Source of the DNA: Cyanophora paradoxa
Taxonomy: Eukaryota > Glaucocystophyceae > Cyanophorales > Cyanophoraceae
Length of the DNA stretch: 64,000 bases
Direction: 5' to 3'
Assembly (NCBI GenBank): GCA_004431415.1
Contig: QPMI01000469.1
Coordinates: 186,001-250,000, forward strand
Both the position numbers and the translations under genes were made by a program. Numbering within the stretch: position 1 is the stretch's first letter; the number at the start of each line of letters is the position of its first letter. The notes beneath the pieces were generated by a model that did no database searches, was not told where the DNA came from, and saw only the letters and a list, made by a program, of their open reading frames with translations. Shown piece by piece: positions 36,794 through 48,458 of this stretch.

Positions 36794-39700
36794 CTAGTAG
36801 CGCCTGCCGTTAACAGCCCCCGCGGAGCGGGCGTGGGCGAGGGGGCCGGCGGCTCCCCCCGCCGGCCCGCCGGCGGTGCGGGGCCGGGGGCGGGCGGGGA
36901 AGGAGGGCCGGAGGGGAGGGCGGGGCGGGGCCCGAGGCGCGCGCGCTCGCGGTCGCGGTCGGCGGCGTGCCGCTCGGCGGCGAGGGCGGCGCTCAGGCGG
37001 CGGATCTCCTCCCGCATCGCCACCTCCTGCGCCGCGAACCGGCTCAGCTTGTCGTACAGCAGCTGCTCCATCCGCCGCGCCTCTGCGCCCCGCCCGCCCC
37101 CGTCGGCCCCGCCGCAACGCGTGCCGGCGGGGCGGCGGGGCGGGTCGGACCCTCGAGCTCCATGCGCAGGCGCGTGGTCTCGTCCCCCGCCGGGCCGTCC
37201 CCTCGGGCGGGGCGCTGGCCCGCACGGGGAGCTGGGGCCGCGCGGCTGCCGCGGGGCCCCGGAGGCGGCCTGCGGGGCGTGAGGGCGGGCGGGGGGCGGG
37301 CGGGGCGGGGCGGGGACCGGGGAGAGCAGGGGCGCCCCGCTGGGGTCGAGGTCCCAGAGGGCCGACCCGCGCCCCTCCCCGCTCGGCACCACCAGAGGCG
37401 TCGAGAGCTCCTGCCCCGCCCGCCCCGCGTCGCCCCCGGCCCGGTGGGGCGGGCGGGGCGGGCGGACGGCGGCGCGGAGCTGGTGCTCCTTGGCGTGGAG
37501 GGCGAACTGGAGCTGCGAGGCGACCACCTGCAGCCGCACGTTCTCCTCCCGCAGCACCTGCCCAGCCGCCCCCCGTCCCCCGCCGCCCCGTCGGCCCGGG
37601 CGGCGGCGCGGGGTGGGGCGGGCGCACGTGAAGGCGCCGGCGCAGCCAGTCCGCCTCCTCGTCCACCGCCCGCGGCGCGGGGGCGGCGGGGCCACCGTCC
37701 CCGCCCCTGCCGCCCGCACCGCCGCCGCCCCGACCCGCGCGGCGCCGGGGCCCGTTGCCGGCGTTCTGCCCCGCGACCCGCGGCGACCCCGTGCCGCCGG
37801 CGCGCGCCGAGTGCGCTGCGGCGCTGCGCGGGCGTCACGCGGGGCGCGGGGGCAGCTGCTGGGCGGGGCGCACGGCGGCCAGGCAGCCTCGGGCTCGGGG
37901 CCGGCCCCCGCGCGAGCGTCCCAGCGCGCCCGCGCCGACTGCGGGCGCAGAGGCGCCGGGGCGACCGGCGGCGAGTTGGAGCGCGGGGGCCCCTGCGGGG
38001 GGGCACCCCGCGAGGCCGCGCTGAGATGCGTCAGAGGGGTGCGGAGGGCCGGAAAGCGGCGGCGAGCAGGCGCGCACGACGCGTCGTTTGGCGCCGAAGG
38101 CCTGTGCGTCACCCGCTGCGGGGCGGCCTGCTGACGGGGGCTGGAGAGGGCCGGGGAGGGAAAGCGGGGCGGGGGCGCGGGGCCGGGCGGGGAGGCCGGC
38201 TCGTTCCAGGCCCCGCGGCGCTCGGGGGTCGGGGCCGGCTCCTCCTCGTCGAGGCGGCGCCCCGAGCGGGAGCGGCGGAAGGGCTCGGGCAGCTCCGCCT
38301 CCCCGCGCTGCAGCTGCGCCTCCAGCTCCCGCTCCGCCCGCGCCGCCGCCTCCGCCGCCGCCCGCTCCCGCTGCCGCTCCTCCAGCAGCGACCGCACCGC
38401 CGTCTGCCCCCGCGCCCGCCCCGCCCTCAGCGCGGCCCCGGGGGCCCGCACCGCCGCCGGCCGCACCCGGCGCTCGTCCTCGGTCAGCGCCGGCGGCTCC
38501 TCCTCCGGCGCCGCCGCCCGCGGCCTCCCTGCAGGGCGCGCGGCGGCCGCCGCCGGGGCGGCGCCGGGCCGGGGCAGGCGGCGGCGGGGAGCAGGCCGCG
38601 GTGCGGGCGGGGCGCCGCCGGCGCGCTGCGGAAATCGGCCTCGCTGCGCGGGGGCGGGTGGGCTTGAGGAAGGCGGGGCGGGCGGGGCGGGGCGGGGCGG
38701 GGCGGGGGAGCACGCGTCGGGCTCCTCGCGGAGGGCGGGGAGGGCGCGCAGCGAGCGCCCCGAGCGTCCCGAGCCGCCCCCCCACGACGCCAGCCCCGCC
38801 ACCGGCCCGACGGGGGCGGCGGGGCGGCGGGGCCGGCTCCTCGGGGCGGCGGGCGGGGGCGCGGAGGCGCGTGCGCTGGCGGCGGAGAAGCTGCCGGAGA
38901 AGCTGGCGGGGGCGTCGGGGTCGCGCTGGATGGAGGAGGAGCGCTGGATGGAGCGGTTGCGCTCGAGCGTGCGCTCGTCGCTGCGGCGCTGCTCGCCGAG
39001 CATCCGCAGCGTCGCCTCCGCGCGCTCCTCGTCGATGCGCCGCCGCTCCTCCTCCTCCGCCTCGAGCTCGGCGAGCAGGGACCGCAGCTCCCGCGTCTGC
39101 TGCCGCGCCAGGAAGCCCCGCGCGAAGCGCTGGATGGTGACGACGGCCGCCTCGTCGGTGCTGGCGAGGGGCGGTGGCGCGGCGCCCGTCGCCCGCCGCG
39201 CGATCTCGCCCCGCACCTCCTCCCGCACCACGCTCTGCCGCCCCGCTCGCCGGCCGCAGCGCGCGGCGGGGCGAGCGGGCGGGGCCGGGGCGCACGGCGG
39301 AGGCGCCCGGGCTGGCGTCAATGTAGGCGGCAAGGCCGGCGTACTCCTCATCCCCGACCCGCCGCTGCATCGACGCCGACCGCACCTGCCGCCGCCCCGC
39401 GCCGTCTCAGCCGCGCCGCGCGGGGAAGTGCGGGGCGGGGCGGGCGGACGAAGTCGCGGTTGCGCTGGAGGAGGGCCTCCTCCTGCTGCCGCTGCGCGTC
39501 CATCGCCCGCAGCGTCGCCTCCGCCCGCTCCTCGTCGATGCGCCGCCGCTCCTCCTCCTCCCGCTCCAGGTCCGCCAGCAGCGTCCGCAGCTCCCGCGTC
39601 TGCTGCCGCGCCAGGAAGCCCCGCGCGAAGCGCTGGATGGTGACGACGGCGCCCTCCAGCGGGTCCTCCCCAGCCGCGGCCTTGCCCGCGGGGGCGGCGT

Positions 39701-40568
39701 GGAGCGCGGCGGCCTTGCGGGCGCGCAGCGAGAGGCTGTCGAGCTCCTCTCCGAGGGACTGCGCGGGGGGTCGGCTCGGCCGGCGGCGCCGGCGGCGCGG
39801 GGCGCAGGGGGGCGCACGCGGGCGGTGATCTCGCTCGCGGTGCGCGCCGACTCCTGCGCCTCAGTGATCGACGAGAGCTGCCGCGACTCGACTGCCGGCC
39901 GGCCGCGTCGGCGCGCGCGACGAGGGCGGCGGGCGGGGGCGGGCGGGGCGCACATGCGACGTGGTGCGGGGCGGCGGCGTGGAGCGGGCTCCCCGCGTAG
40001 CGGATGCCCACATCGAGCGCGCCGACGCCGACCTTGACGAGCTCCATGCGCTGCTCCCCGCTCGAGAGGCCCCGCAGCTCGATCGCCCCGCGCCCGATCC
40101 GCTCGTCCGCCTCGCCCGGCTCCACCAGGTAGACCTGCGCGCCCTTGCCTCAGGCGAGCGCCGGCCCCGCTGCCGCCGCCAGACGCGCCTCAAACTCGAT
40201 CTTGGAAGGCGCCGCGGTGTGCGAGCGGTCAATCGGGTAGTCCAGCTCGTCGCCCCAGACTGGCGAGGCCGACGCCGCTACGAGGCGCGTTTTCCTCTCC
40301 TTGCTCCCGACTATCACGCGGATGAAGAGCTGCATCTTATCTGCGGCGTCGTGCTGGATTAACCAACGACTTGGAAGCGCCAGCAAGCGCTCGCTCTGGC
40401 GTTACTGTGCAACGAGTGTGATGCGTATTCAAGCACAGGTTTCAAGTTTAGGAATCGCGCTATGCGTGCAGCTCCGCCCAGGCGAGCCCAGGGTCTAAAG
40501 GCACCATCGCGGCTGCTTGTGAACGGGAAGCCAGAGCCCCCGTAGACTTCGACCGTGAGGACGTTCAT
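36794..40568 (-). CDS. C2 / IQ-motif / coiled-coil protein
   Basis: Exon 1 at 40568 gives MNVLTVEVYGGSGFPF. The next exon gives DKMQLFIRVIVGSKERKTRL and SPVWGDELDYPID, an N-terminal C2-like domain that continues to about 40000 (QVYLVEPGEADERIGRGAIE). Two similar exons at about 39700-39430 and 39200-38900 each encode VTIQRFARGFLARQQTRELR, an IQ calmodulin-binding motif. Each is followed by a charged helix (EEEERRRIDEERAEATLR). Further coiled coil follows (LREENVRLQVVASQLQFAL; EQLLYDKLSRFAAQEVAMRE) amid Pro/Arg-rich linkers, ending near 36794. An early intron is GC-AG. A calmodulin-regulated cytoskeletal or flagellar scaffold is inferred. Exon joins in the GC-rich linkers are unresolved. Confidence 0.6.
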
Positions 40569-40848
40569 CTCTCCTCTGCTTCAGCCGCCCCTCAGATCGT
40601 CCGTAGCGGTTGCCCTGCAGCTACTAAGCTACTGGTTCTGGCCTAGGCTACTCTCGCTGGGCAATATCGTTGTATTCTGTCAATTTCAGCCTAGCGGTGC
40701 CTGCTCAGCCCAGAGAATGTGCATGTACGGGAACAGTCGGCGGCCGGGTACAAGGCCGTCCCTGCCGGTCATGGAACTTTCAGTCGGAGCGTCGAGGATG
40801 TAGCTCACAAGTGCGAATAGCTAACGCGCATCCTGAACCGACGGACCG

Positions 40849-43800
40849 ATGGCGCCGTTCGCGGAAGCGCTCGCGGAGGCGCTCGTTCGCGGCGAGAAAG
40901 CGGCTTGGAGCGACGTAGCCGCCTCTGTGCGTGCGGATGATTGGAACGACGCAGCCGCCTCAGTGCTCGTACGCGCGCCACCCGCGCAGCGCGCTTGCCA
41001 CCTGACCGCACTGCAGGCTTCGCCGTTCGCGCGGGAAGGGCTGCCTGCAGCTGCAGTAGAAGCGCTTGCGCGGCGCCTGCACGCACTGGATGCTGCGAAA
41101 TGGGCGGCGTCGTTCGGTCAAGACATGCTTGTGAGGCTCATGGCGCACGGTGGCGGCCAGGGCGGCGGTGCGACCCAGAGCCGCACGCTGCAGCTGGTTG
41201 TGTGCGTGCAGCGGCTGCGGCGGGAGCTGGGCGTGGAGCCGGCGGTGGCGCCGCTGGAGCTGGGGCTGGTGCGGGAGATGCTGCGGCGGGGGCGTGCGGG
41301 TGAGGTGGCGGAGCGCGGCGTGCAACTCCACGTGCGCCGAGCCGCCTGCAGCGCCTCCCACGCACTTTCACCGCGTCGTTGAGACGGGCATACACGCAGC
41401 TGGTGGCGGCGTGGGAGGCGCTGCAGGCGGCCGGGGCGCTGGACGAGGAGGCGGCGGGGGACGCCCTCCGCGCCGCCGTCCGCTGGCTCGCCGAGCTGCG
41501 CCCCGCCCGCGGCGAGGAGGCGGCCGCCTTCACCCGCGACAACCTCCGCCTCGCGCGCGCCGCCGCCGCCCTGCTCGGCACCCCCGAGCGCGCCCGCCTG
41601 GGCCTCCACGAGCTCCTCGCCACCCTCCTCGCGCCCCGGAGCGCCCCGAGGGGGCGGCGGCGAGGGGGGCCGGCCCTGCAGCCCCTCGCCGCCCTCCTCC
41701 AGCGGCTGCCGGCCGCCCAGCACGGGCCCGACGCCGCCGCCTTCATCCAATCCGTCGCCCCCCGCCTCCCCGACGCCGTCCGCCCCCGCCCGCCCGCCCG
41801 CCGGCTCCCGCGGGGGCCGACGCGGCGGCAGGAGCTGGCGGCCGCCCTCGGCGCCTCCTCCGCTGGCCCCTCGTCCCCGCCGTCGGTGCCCCGCCGCCCC
41901 CGCGCCGGCCGCCGGGAGCCGCCGGGGCCGAGGGCGGGGCGGGGCGCAGGGGCGTGGGTGGAGGTCCTCGTGGGGGCCCTCAAGGCCGCCGCCCGCTTCA
42001 CCGCTCTCGAGGCCGCCGTCAGCTCCGCCATCCCGCCCCGTCCGCCCGCCCCGCCCCGCCCGCTGCCGCCCGTGGCGCCGGCGCTGAGCGGGCGGGGCAG
42101 TGCTGGCGGGGCGGGGGCGGCGGGGACGCGGGGAACGGCGCTGCGGCTCCTGGCGGGGGCGCTGCTCGGGGCCACCGGGCGGGGCCCGCCCTCTTCCACG
42201 CCGCCCTCGCCGCCCCGCCCTTCCTCGACGCCCTCCGCCGCCTCCGCGCCGAGCAGCCGCCCGCCCACGCCGCCCTCGCTCCCCTCCTCCACGCCCTCGT
42301 GCGCCCGCCCGGCCGCCCCGCCCGCCACGCCCCGGGGCGCGACGGGGGGCAGATGTACGCGCACCCGGGGCGGCCCGAGCTCTACGTGCCCCTCCTCGAC
42401 GCCTTGGCCCCCGAGGCCCGCACGCCCTCCCACGCCCCCGGCCTCCCGGCTCACACTCGTCCGCAGGCGCCCCCGCCCGAGGCCGAGATGCGCGCCATCC
42501 TCGCCGACGCCGCGTGGCGGCCCGAGCCGTGCCCCGGGGCCGCCCCGCTCGCCGCGCCGCTCTGGGCCTGGGCGGGGAGGAGGAGGGCCGGGGCGCGGGA
42601 GCCCGGCGAGCGGGCGGGGCTCGTCAACCTCGGCAACACCTGCGCGCCCCGCCCGCCCGCCCGCCCCGCCCCAGCCCTCCCGGCCTGACGCCCCGCAGGC
42701 TTCGCCAACGCCTTCCTGCAGGCCCTCTTCCACACCGCCCCCTACCGGTCCGCCCGCCCGCCCCGCACCCTTCCCCCGCCCAGGACCGCCTGAGGGCGGG
42801 CAGGGAGGGCGTGCTGCAGGCGGGGCCGCGGGCGGGGCCGGGGCGGGGGAGGCGGCGGTGGCGGGGCGGCTGCAGGAGGTGATGGCGCTGCTGCGGGACG
42901 GGGCGCGGCGGGCGGTCGCCCCGGGGCGCTGGTGGCGGCGCTGCCGGAGTGGCTGCGGGACGGGCGCCAGCAGGACGCCGCCGAGTTCGGCCGCACCCTC
43001 CTCGACGCCGCCGACGCCGCCCTCGGCCCCGCCGCCCCCGCCCACCAGGCCCCACCCGGAGCCGCCCCCGCCGCCGCCGGCCCCGAGGCCCCCGCCGAGC
43101 GCCCGCCCCTCCGCAGGAGGCTGCGTCGGGCTCGGGCGGGGCGGGGCGGGGCGGGGCGCTGGGGGAGGCTGTGTTCGGGGGCGTGCTGCGGACGGTGGTG
43201 CGCTGCGGGCGCTGCGGGGCGGAGTCGGCGCGCTCGCAGCCCTTCCTCGACCTCCCCGTCCCCGTCCCCGCCGAGGCCGGCCCCGCCCCCGCCCCCCTGG
43301 AGGCCCTGCTCGAGGCGGCGCTGGCGCCCGAGGCGCTGGGGGACCCCTACCGCTGCGAGCGCTGCGAGGCGCTCGTCCCCGCGACGCGGCTCACGGCGGT
43401 CGAGGCCGCCCCCGCGCACCTTCTCGTCACCCTCCTCCGCTTCGCCTACGACCCCGCCGCCGGCGAGCGCGCCAAGCTGCTCACCCCCGTGGCCCTCCCC
43501 GAGCGCCTGCGGCTCCCCGGGGCGGGCGGGGCCGCCTACGCCCTCTACGCCGCCGTCCTCCACTCGGGCCGTTCGGCGGCGCACGGCCACTACTACGCCG
43601 CCTGCCGCGACTCGGGCGAGCCCGGCGGCGCCTGGGCCCTCCTCAACGACTCGGCCGCCGCCGCCTCGAGCTTCCCCGCCCTCCAGGGCATCCCCGCCCG
43701 CCTCCTCGCCGATACCGCCTACATCCTCTTCTACGCCCGGGAGGACCCGCCGGCCCCCGCGGCGCCCCGCCTGCCCCTCCCGCCCCGCCTCGCCGCCCTC

Positions 43801-43950
43801 GTCGCCGCAGACTCCGCCGCCCTCCACTCCGAGGCCGCAGCCCGCCGCCGCGCCCTCCCAGGGGCCCGCCACCCCGCCTTCCCCCCGGGGCCCGGCCCGG
43901 GGCCCGGCGCCGGCCCCGGAGGCGGCCCGGGGCCCCGCGCCATCTTCTAG
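40849..43950 (+). CDS. ubiquitin-specific protease, USP35/USP38-like
   Basis: The N-terminal half, from MAPFAEALAEALVRGEKAAW, is an Ala/Leu helical ARM-like region (LVAAWEALQAAGALDEEAAG), as in USP35/38. The catalytic Cys box reads GLVNLGNTCFANAFLQALFH once intron 42642-42698 is removed. That intron is GC-AG and splits the catalytic Cys codon. It continues with LQEVMALLRDGARRAV, DGRQQDAAEFGRTLLDA and GGVLRTVVRCGRCGAESA, with CERCEAL completing a zinc ribbon. The His box is HGHYYAACRDSGEPGG with LLNDS, and YILFYARE closes the fold. A low-complexity tail stops at 43950. It removes ubiquitin from proteins; its target is unknown. The His/Asn catalytic residues are in place. Junctions at 41800-42150 are approximate. 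Confidence 0.88.
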
Positions 43951-44478
43951 ATCCAGCGCCCCCGCCGCCGTTCATCACGAATCGAAACAGAAGCATCGTG
44001 CGCTGCCGCAGCCTGGCAGTGCGGCATGCGCACTCAGGCATACTAGTGTATGAATTCGCACGCACCGAGACAAATGGCTATGAATAGAACTCTCGCAGTT
44101 TAGTGACCGGATCCGGGATCCATCTAGATCTGTTCAAGTCGAGAGATGCCATGATGAGCCAACAGGAACAAGCTTTTCAGACTCTGAGACGTCGAAGGCT
44201 CATGATCATGATCAGGGGCTGCCCCGAGGACTAGGTCTAGCGCTGCGCTAGGGGGAAGGGAGTGACTACCCGATCGAGGGCCGAGGCTAAGGTCTGTGAC
44301 TAGACCGACAGCTACGAGGGTGCTGGCCTCTGGGCGCCTCCGATGCGAACGAAATATAATGAAGAGAAGCGGCATCCAATAAATGATATAAAATATGTTT
44401 GGTGTGAAGCAGCGAGGAAAGAGAAGAAAGACGATATCGATAAATCTAGAAGAGCGGGCTCGAGACTGGCCGGCGCCC
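43951..44478. other. intergenic with short palindromes
   Basis: AT-richer stretch after the USP gene with ATGATCATGATCA-type palindromes near 44200 and GGATCCGGGATCC near 44108. No gene is seen. It may include the 3' part of the retroelement remnant that follows. Confidence 0.4.
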
Positions 44479-45003
44479 TCACGGGGCCTGTGGCTGGCCT
44501 GATTGAGGAGCGGAGGCGGCAGACGGTGAGGGAGCTCGAGGAGGAGAAGGCGGCGGTGGCAGCGAGCCCTGGGTCTCGGGCCACTGAGGGGGAGTCGGCG
44601 AGGAATCCGCTGATGGGAGCCGCTCCTTGAAAACGCTGATCTGTAGGCGAGAGAGCGGGTCGGCGAGCGTGTTCTCGAGGCCCGGGACGTGTACAGCGCG
44701 AAACTCGAAATGGTGGAGGGCGGAAAGGCGGTAGAGGGAGCGGAGGAGGGGAGCGAGGGCCGGCTGCGAAATGCGGCCGCCGGAAAGGGCATGGAAGCTT
44801 AAGACAGGTTTACAGTCGGTTTCAAAAATAATTCGCTGCTGCTGCCAGCTGGGGCCCCAGGTCGCCGCTGCGATGACGAGGGCCATCAGCTCGCGCCAGG
44901 GCATGCTGCGAGTCGTGCCCTCTGGCCAAGATCCGAAGGTCCACGAGCTGCCGAAAACTGCGCCGAAGCCGAGATTGCTGGCGTCGGTCTGGATTCGCAG
45001 CAC
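44479..45003 (-). mobile_element. DIRS/Ty3-type retroelement remnant, RNase H domain
   Basis: The minus-strand frame reads LRIQTDASNLGFGAVFGSSW, PWRELMALVIAAATWGPSW, IIFETDCKPVLSFHALSGGR and VHVPGLENTLADPLSRLQIS. The TDAS, EL, TDxxPV and N-x-LADxLSR elements are the retrotransposon RNase H fold, closest in feel to DIRS-like elements. The reverse transcriptase that should lie upstream (above 45003) is not recognisable. A 27-bp direct repeat (44687-44713 and 45024-45050) shows rearrangement. Only a fragment remains and it is probably inactive. Confidence 0.75.
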
Positions 45004-48000
45004 CTTGGCCGACTGCCAGTCAGACGTGTACAGCGCGAAACTCGAAATGGGCGAGGGCCGCGGGCCGCGGGCGAAAGGGGAAGCAGAGAAGCTAAATCTT
45101 CACTCGGTGAGTCTGAGCCACTCTCAGGCTCTAGATCTGTACACGCAACACAGCGGTTCAAGAACCGGGAAGAAATTCCAGTGGAAAACCTCCGCAAGTA
45201 CCGTGAAAAAACTCGAAGGGACCTCGAAAGTACAAAGCGGGGTAGAGGCAGCTAAGGTACCGAGTTACTTCCGGCACCGAAACCAGGATCGGCCACCAAA
45301 ACAGCGTCGGCCCGAAGTCTTGTCCGAGGCCGTAGCTAGGCGCTCCCGCTGCAGCAATGGAGTCATATCGATCAATACAGGTGTCTCTGATGCCAAGCGC
45401 GCGCCCCCGAAGCGATTCAGGTGCAGTCCGAGCGAACTGCGTCGTCCCACTCGTTTGACGCACTCCGAACAGCAGCCAGGTCGCCGGAGAGTACAGGCAG
45501 TCCGAATGTGGGCTAATGGCTGTCGAGCAGCGCAGGCAGGTGCTGTTTTTCAAAGTTGCCGCTAACGGTCACATTGCACTGAGCCAATTCCGGCCGCAGG
45601 CAAGCTCTCCTGCTGGCTGAAACGCATCTAATGACACTGTACAGCAGGCCAGAGTGCTGCGCCGCTGCCGCCGCTGCCGATTAGGTGTGGTGCTGTCGCC
45701 GCCGCCGCCGCCCCACTCTTTTAACGTAGCGCAGATCATGCAGACCAGCTGACATGCAAGCCGTGTCGTCGGTAGAAGCAGATTCTGTCTTCTTGGCCGC
45801 CCGCCTTCATGGTCCGCCGCCCGCTTGCATGCTCTCGACCGTCGGACCGTCCGACTGACGCACGGCCTGCACCGATTGCAGCTAGCACGGCTGGCGGCAG
45901 CATGCTATAGCAGAGCTTTCTGAGCGGTGCAGCAATGCCGCGGTCCGTTCGGTTTCCTTTTTCCGGTTGTCCGCTCTGTCTCCGCCTGCTGACTATGATC
46001 GTACGCAGCCAGACGGTGCTGTGCCAGTGCTGTTCTGATGGTTTAGAAGCGGTTGTGTTGTTTCGGCGGAGCTGCTGCATCGACGAGCAGCCCGGCCGCC
46101 TCGCTAGCGCTCCGCCGGCCGGCCGGCCGGTGCTTCTCGAACCCTGCCGCTTCTAGCTGCTGCTTGCCCCGCACTGCTAGCGCTAGATAGCGTGGCTTTC
46201 AATATCACTGGAGCGCAACTACCGCAGCCAGGCCGCTCTAGATCTGCTGCCGTCTGGCAGGTCGCGTCCTGTGGGCGCTGTTCGGCCTAGCCTAGGATTC
46301 TGTGATCTGTTCGTGTTTTAGCGAAGAACACACTCTCACATCCAGTCTCAGCTCGCACGGCGCAGCTTGGGGCTTGGTTTGTTCTTTTGGGATCAGGGCT
46401 CTTGCATCCTGGCGCGCGTACGCGTACTGCAGCAGATCTGAGCATGCATGTGGGCATATTATAGCTTGCCCGAGCCTTGGATCACGCGGCGCCGCGCCCA
46501 GCAAGCCGAGGAAGCTGGTCCGCGGGGCCCGCACCCCGTCCACTTCGCACGCCGTCATTCAATGCCTGGTCCGTTGCGAGCCCTCCGAGGCCTTGCATTG
46601 AAGAGGGAACTCACTTTGACACCGCGCGAACGTTCCGGGGATGAGCTCCGCGACGTTCCCTTGACGCGCGACGCGCTGATCCAGTGACTCATGATCAGTG
46701 ACATGTGGTGCGGGGTAAGCGAGTTCGCGACTCGCGATCGGCGACGTGAAAGCTGCAGGCGAGCTGTATATGGCCTTATTTAATGGTATCATGCTTAGTT
46801 ATAGCTGCCGCCACACTTGCCAAGTTGCCAACTTCTCGACCTTCTTCCATTCTGAAATGGCAGGTCAGTTTCATGCAAGTCAGGTAGGCTGTTTTGAAAT
46901 ATTTTGATGCGGTTTTTTGGCAAATCTTCGGAGGCGGCGCGCGCGCTTCCGCCGGCTGCTTCTATGCATTATAGGCCGTAACTGATGTATTTTGGAGCTT
47001 TATAGGCTGCCGGGGCCGCGCGCGACCCTCGTCCTCCTGGCATTGGCACTGTCACTGAGCCTGGGAGCAGGAACGGTTTTCAGAGCCAAACATGGACATG
47101 CGGCGCGTGCGCTTCACATTACATCGTCATTGCACTGTTACAAAACTCTAAAAGCCCTAAAAGTGTATCTCGCCGCGCCCGGCCGCGCCCGGCCGCGCCC
47201 GGCCGCGCCTCTGCCAGCCTCTGCCACCCGCGCCGCGCCGCGCCGCCCCGCGTCAGCTCTTCCGTCCGCCGCGCGGCCTTAGCTTAAGCTTGTTGGCCTC
47301 CGCGCGCCAAGTCTAGTTTTTTTCGGGTTCGCGATCGCGTGGCGATCGAGTGGCGATCACACGCCGATCATCATAGCGGGAAAAAACGAAAATTTTTATC
47401 GGGACAATCGATAATTCCATCGGGACAACCCCACGTAGTTTGACACGCTGATCACGATGGTGCTAACCGCATGACCTGCAAAAATCGCTGTGGAGCTATA
47501 TAAATCGCCGAAGGATTCTTCCTTTCGCTGCGGCGATTTATCCCCGGGGTCGAACTGGGGGGGTTGGGCTCGGGATACGTGATTTGTTTTTGCAATTTTT
47601 TCGACTCGGCTTTGACGTCAATTTGACGGTTCGCCGGTAGCTCGGAGGCTTTTAGCTCCTAGACCCGGCTCTTTGCGGTAAGTGCGACTGGAGTTTTTTC
47701 ACGGTCCTTGAACCGCTGTGCAAGCTACGCGTACGGCCCGTCGTGTCGCCGGCACCGTGTCACGGCGGGCCCGGGGCGCGCGCCGCGGCTAGCGCTGGGG
47801 GTTCGCTCGTCCGGATCCGGACCCGGGATCCGGAGCGTGCCCGGTGGCCTGCATGCAGCTGGTAGCTATAGATCATGATCAGCTAGATCTAGAGCGGCCG
47901 GGCTCCGAGGCTCAGAGAGTCGGTTGAAGGCTAGGGTGGTCGGGGCTCAGTCATGATTAATATTAGTGAGTCGGAGAGAGGGGGGGGGGGGGGGGGGGGG

Positions 48001-48458
48001 AGGGAGCTGAGGATTCGGTGCGGGACCCGGGAGCTCGAGGGGACGGCCGCGGGGAAGGACGTCGACCGGGTCGATCAGGCAGCCGCGGTCGGGGGGGGTC
48101 CCGGGGAAGGGAGGGGGGGGGGGGGGAGGCTCGAGGTTCCAGTACTAGTGGCGCATTCCGCCGGGTTTCCAGCCACCTGTGGATGCACTGCGGCACTCGA
48201 GCTCCGTGACTGTCTCAACTTATGAAGCACGTATAAATCAAGTGTCTGTGCTCGAAATCGTGTAATATTAATTACTTTAAAGCACGGCATGGTGATACAA
48301 AGATACTTATCGAGTATCGAAATCAAATCAAGCCCAATCTTCAAGCTAAACATACTGCTGCCTGCATTGAAACTGTGCTGAAAAAAAGGGGGCACTTGGT
48401 ACTACGGTAATAGCTGGCGTTGTCAAAGGCCAGCGTGCTCAGCGGCTGGGGGCAGCGG
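45004..48458. other. gene-poor region with simple repeats and G-runs
   Basis: No gene is recognised over 3.4 kb. A minus-strand frame at 45158-45553 is open but unlike any family I know. Structure seen: GCCGGCCGGCCGGCCGG near 46120; a CGCGCCCGGC minisatellite of three units near 47172-47205; repeated GGCGATC words near 47332-47362; a run of 21 G at 47980-48000; and a second run of about 14 G at 48113-48126. The stretch at 47300-47700 is AT-rich. It looks like decayed repeat DNA. Confidence 0.45.

Noticed and set aside
35794-40125. 1443-codon minus-strand open frame
   Set aside because: It reads through GC-rich introns and other frames of the C2/IQ gene and the antisense of the phosphatase gene. 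Its length is due to lack of TA-containing stops in GC-rich DNA.
41379-44087. 902-codon plus-strand open frame
   Set aside because: Only its first part is the USP frame; the rest is an out-of-frame shadow rich in Pro/Arg.
45158-45553. Reverse transcriptase upstream of the RNase H fragment
   Set aside because: The frame is open, but no YxDD or other RT motif is visible.
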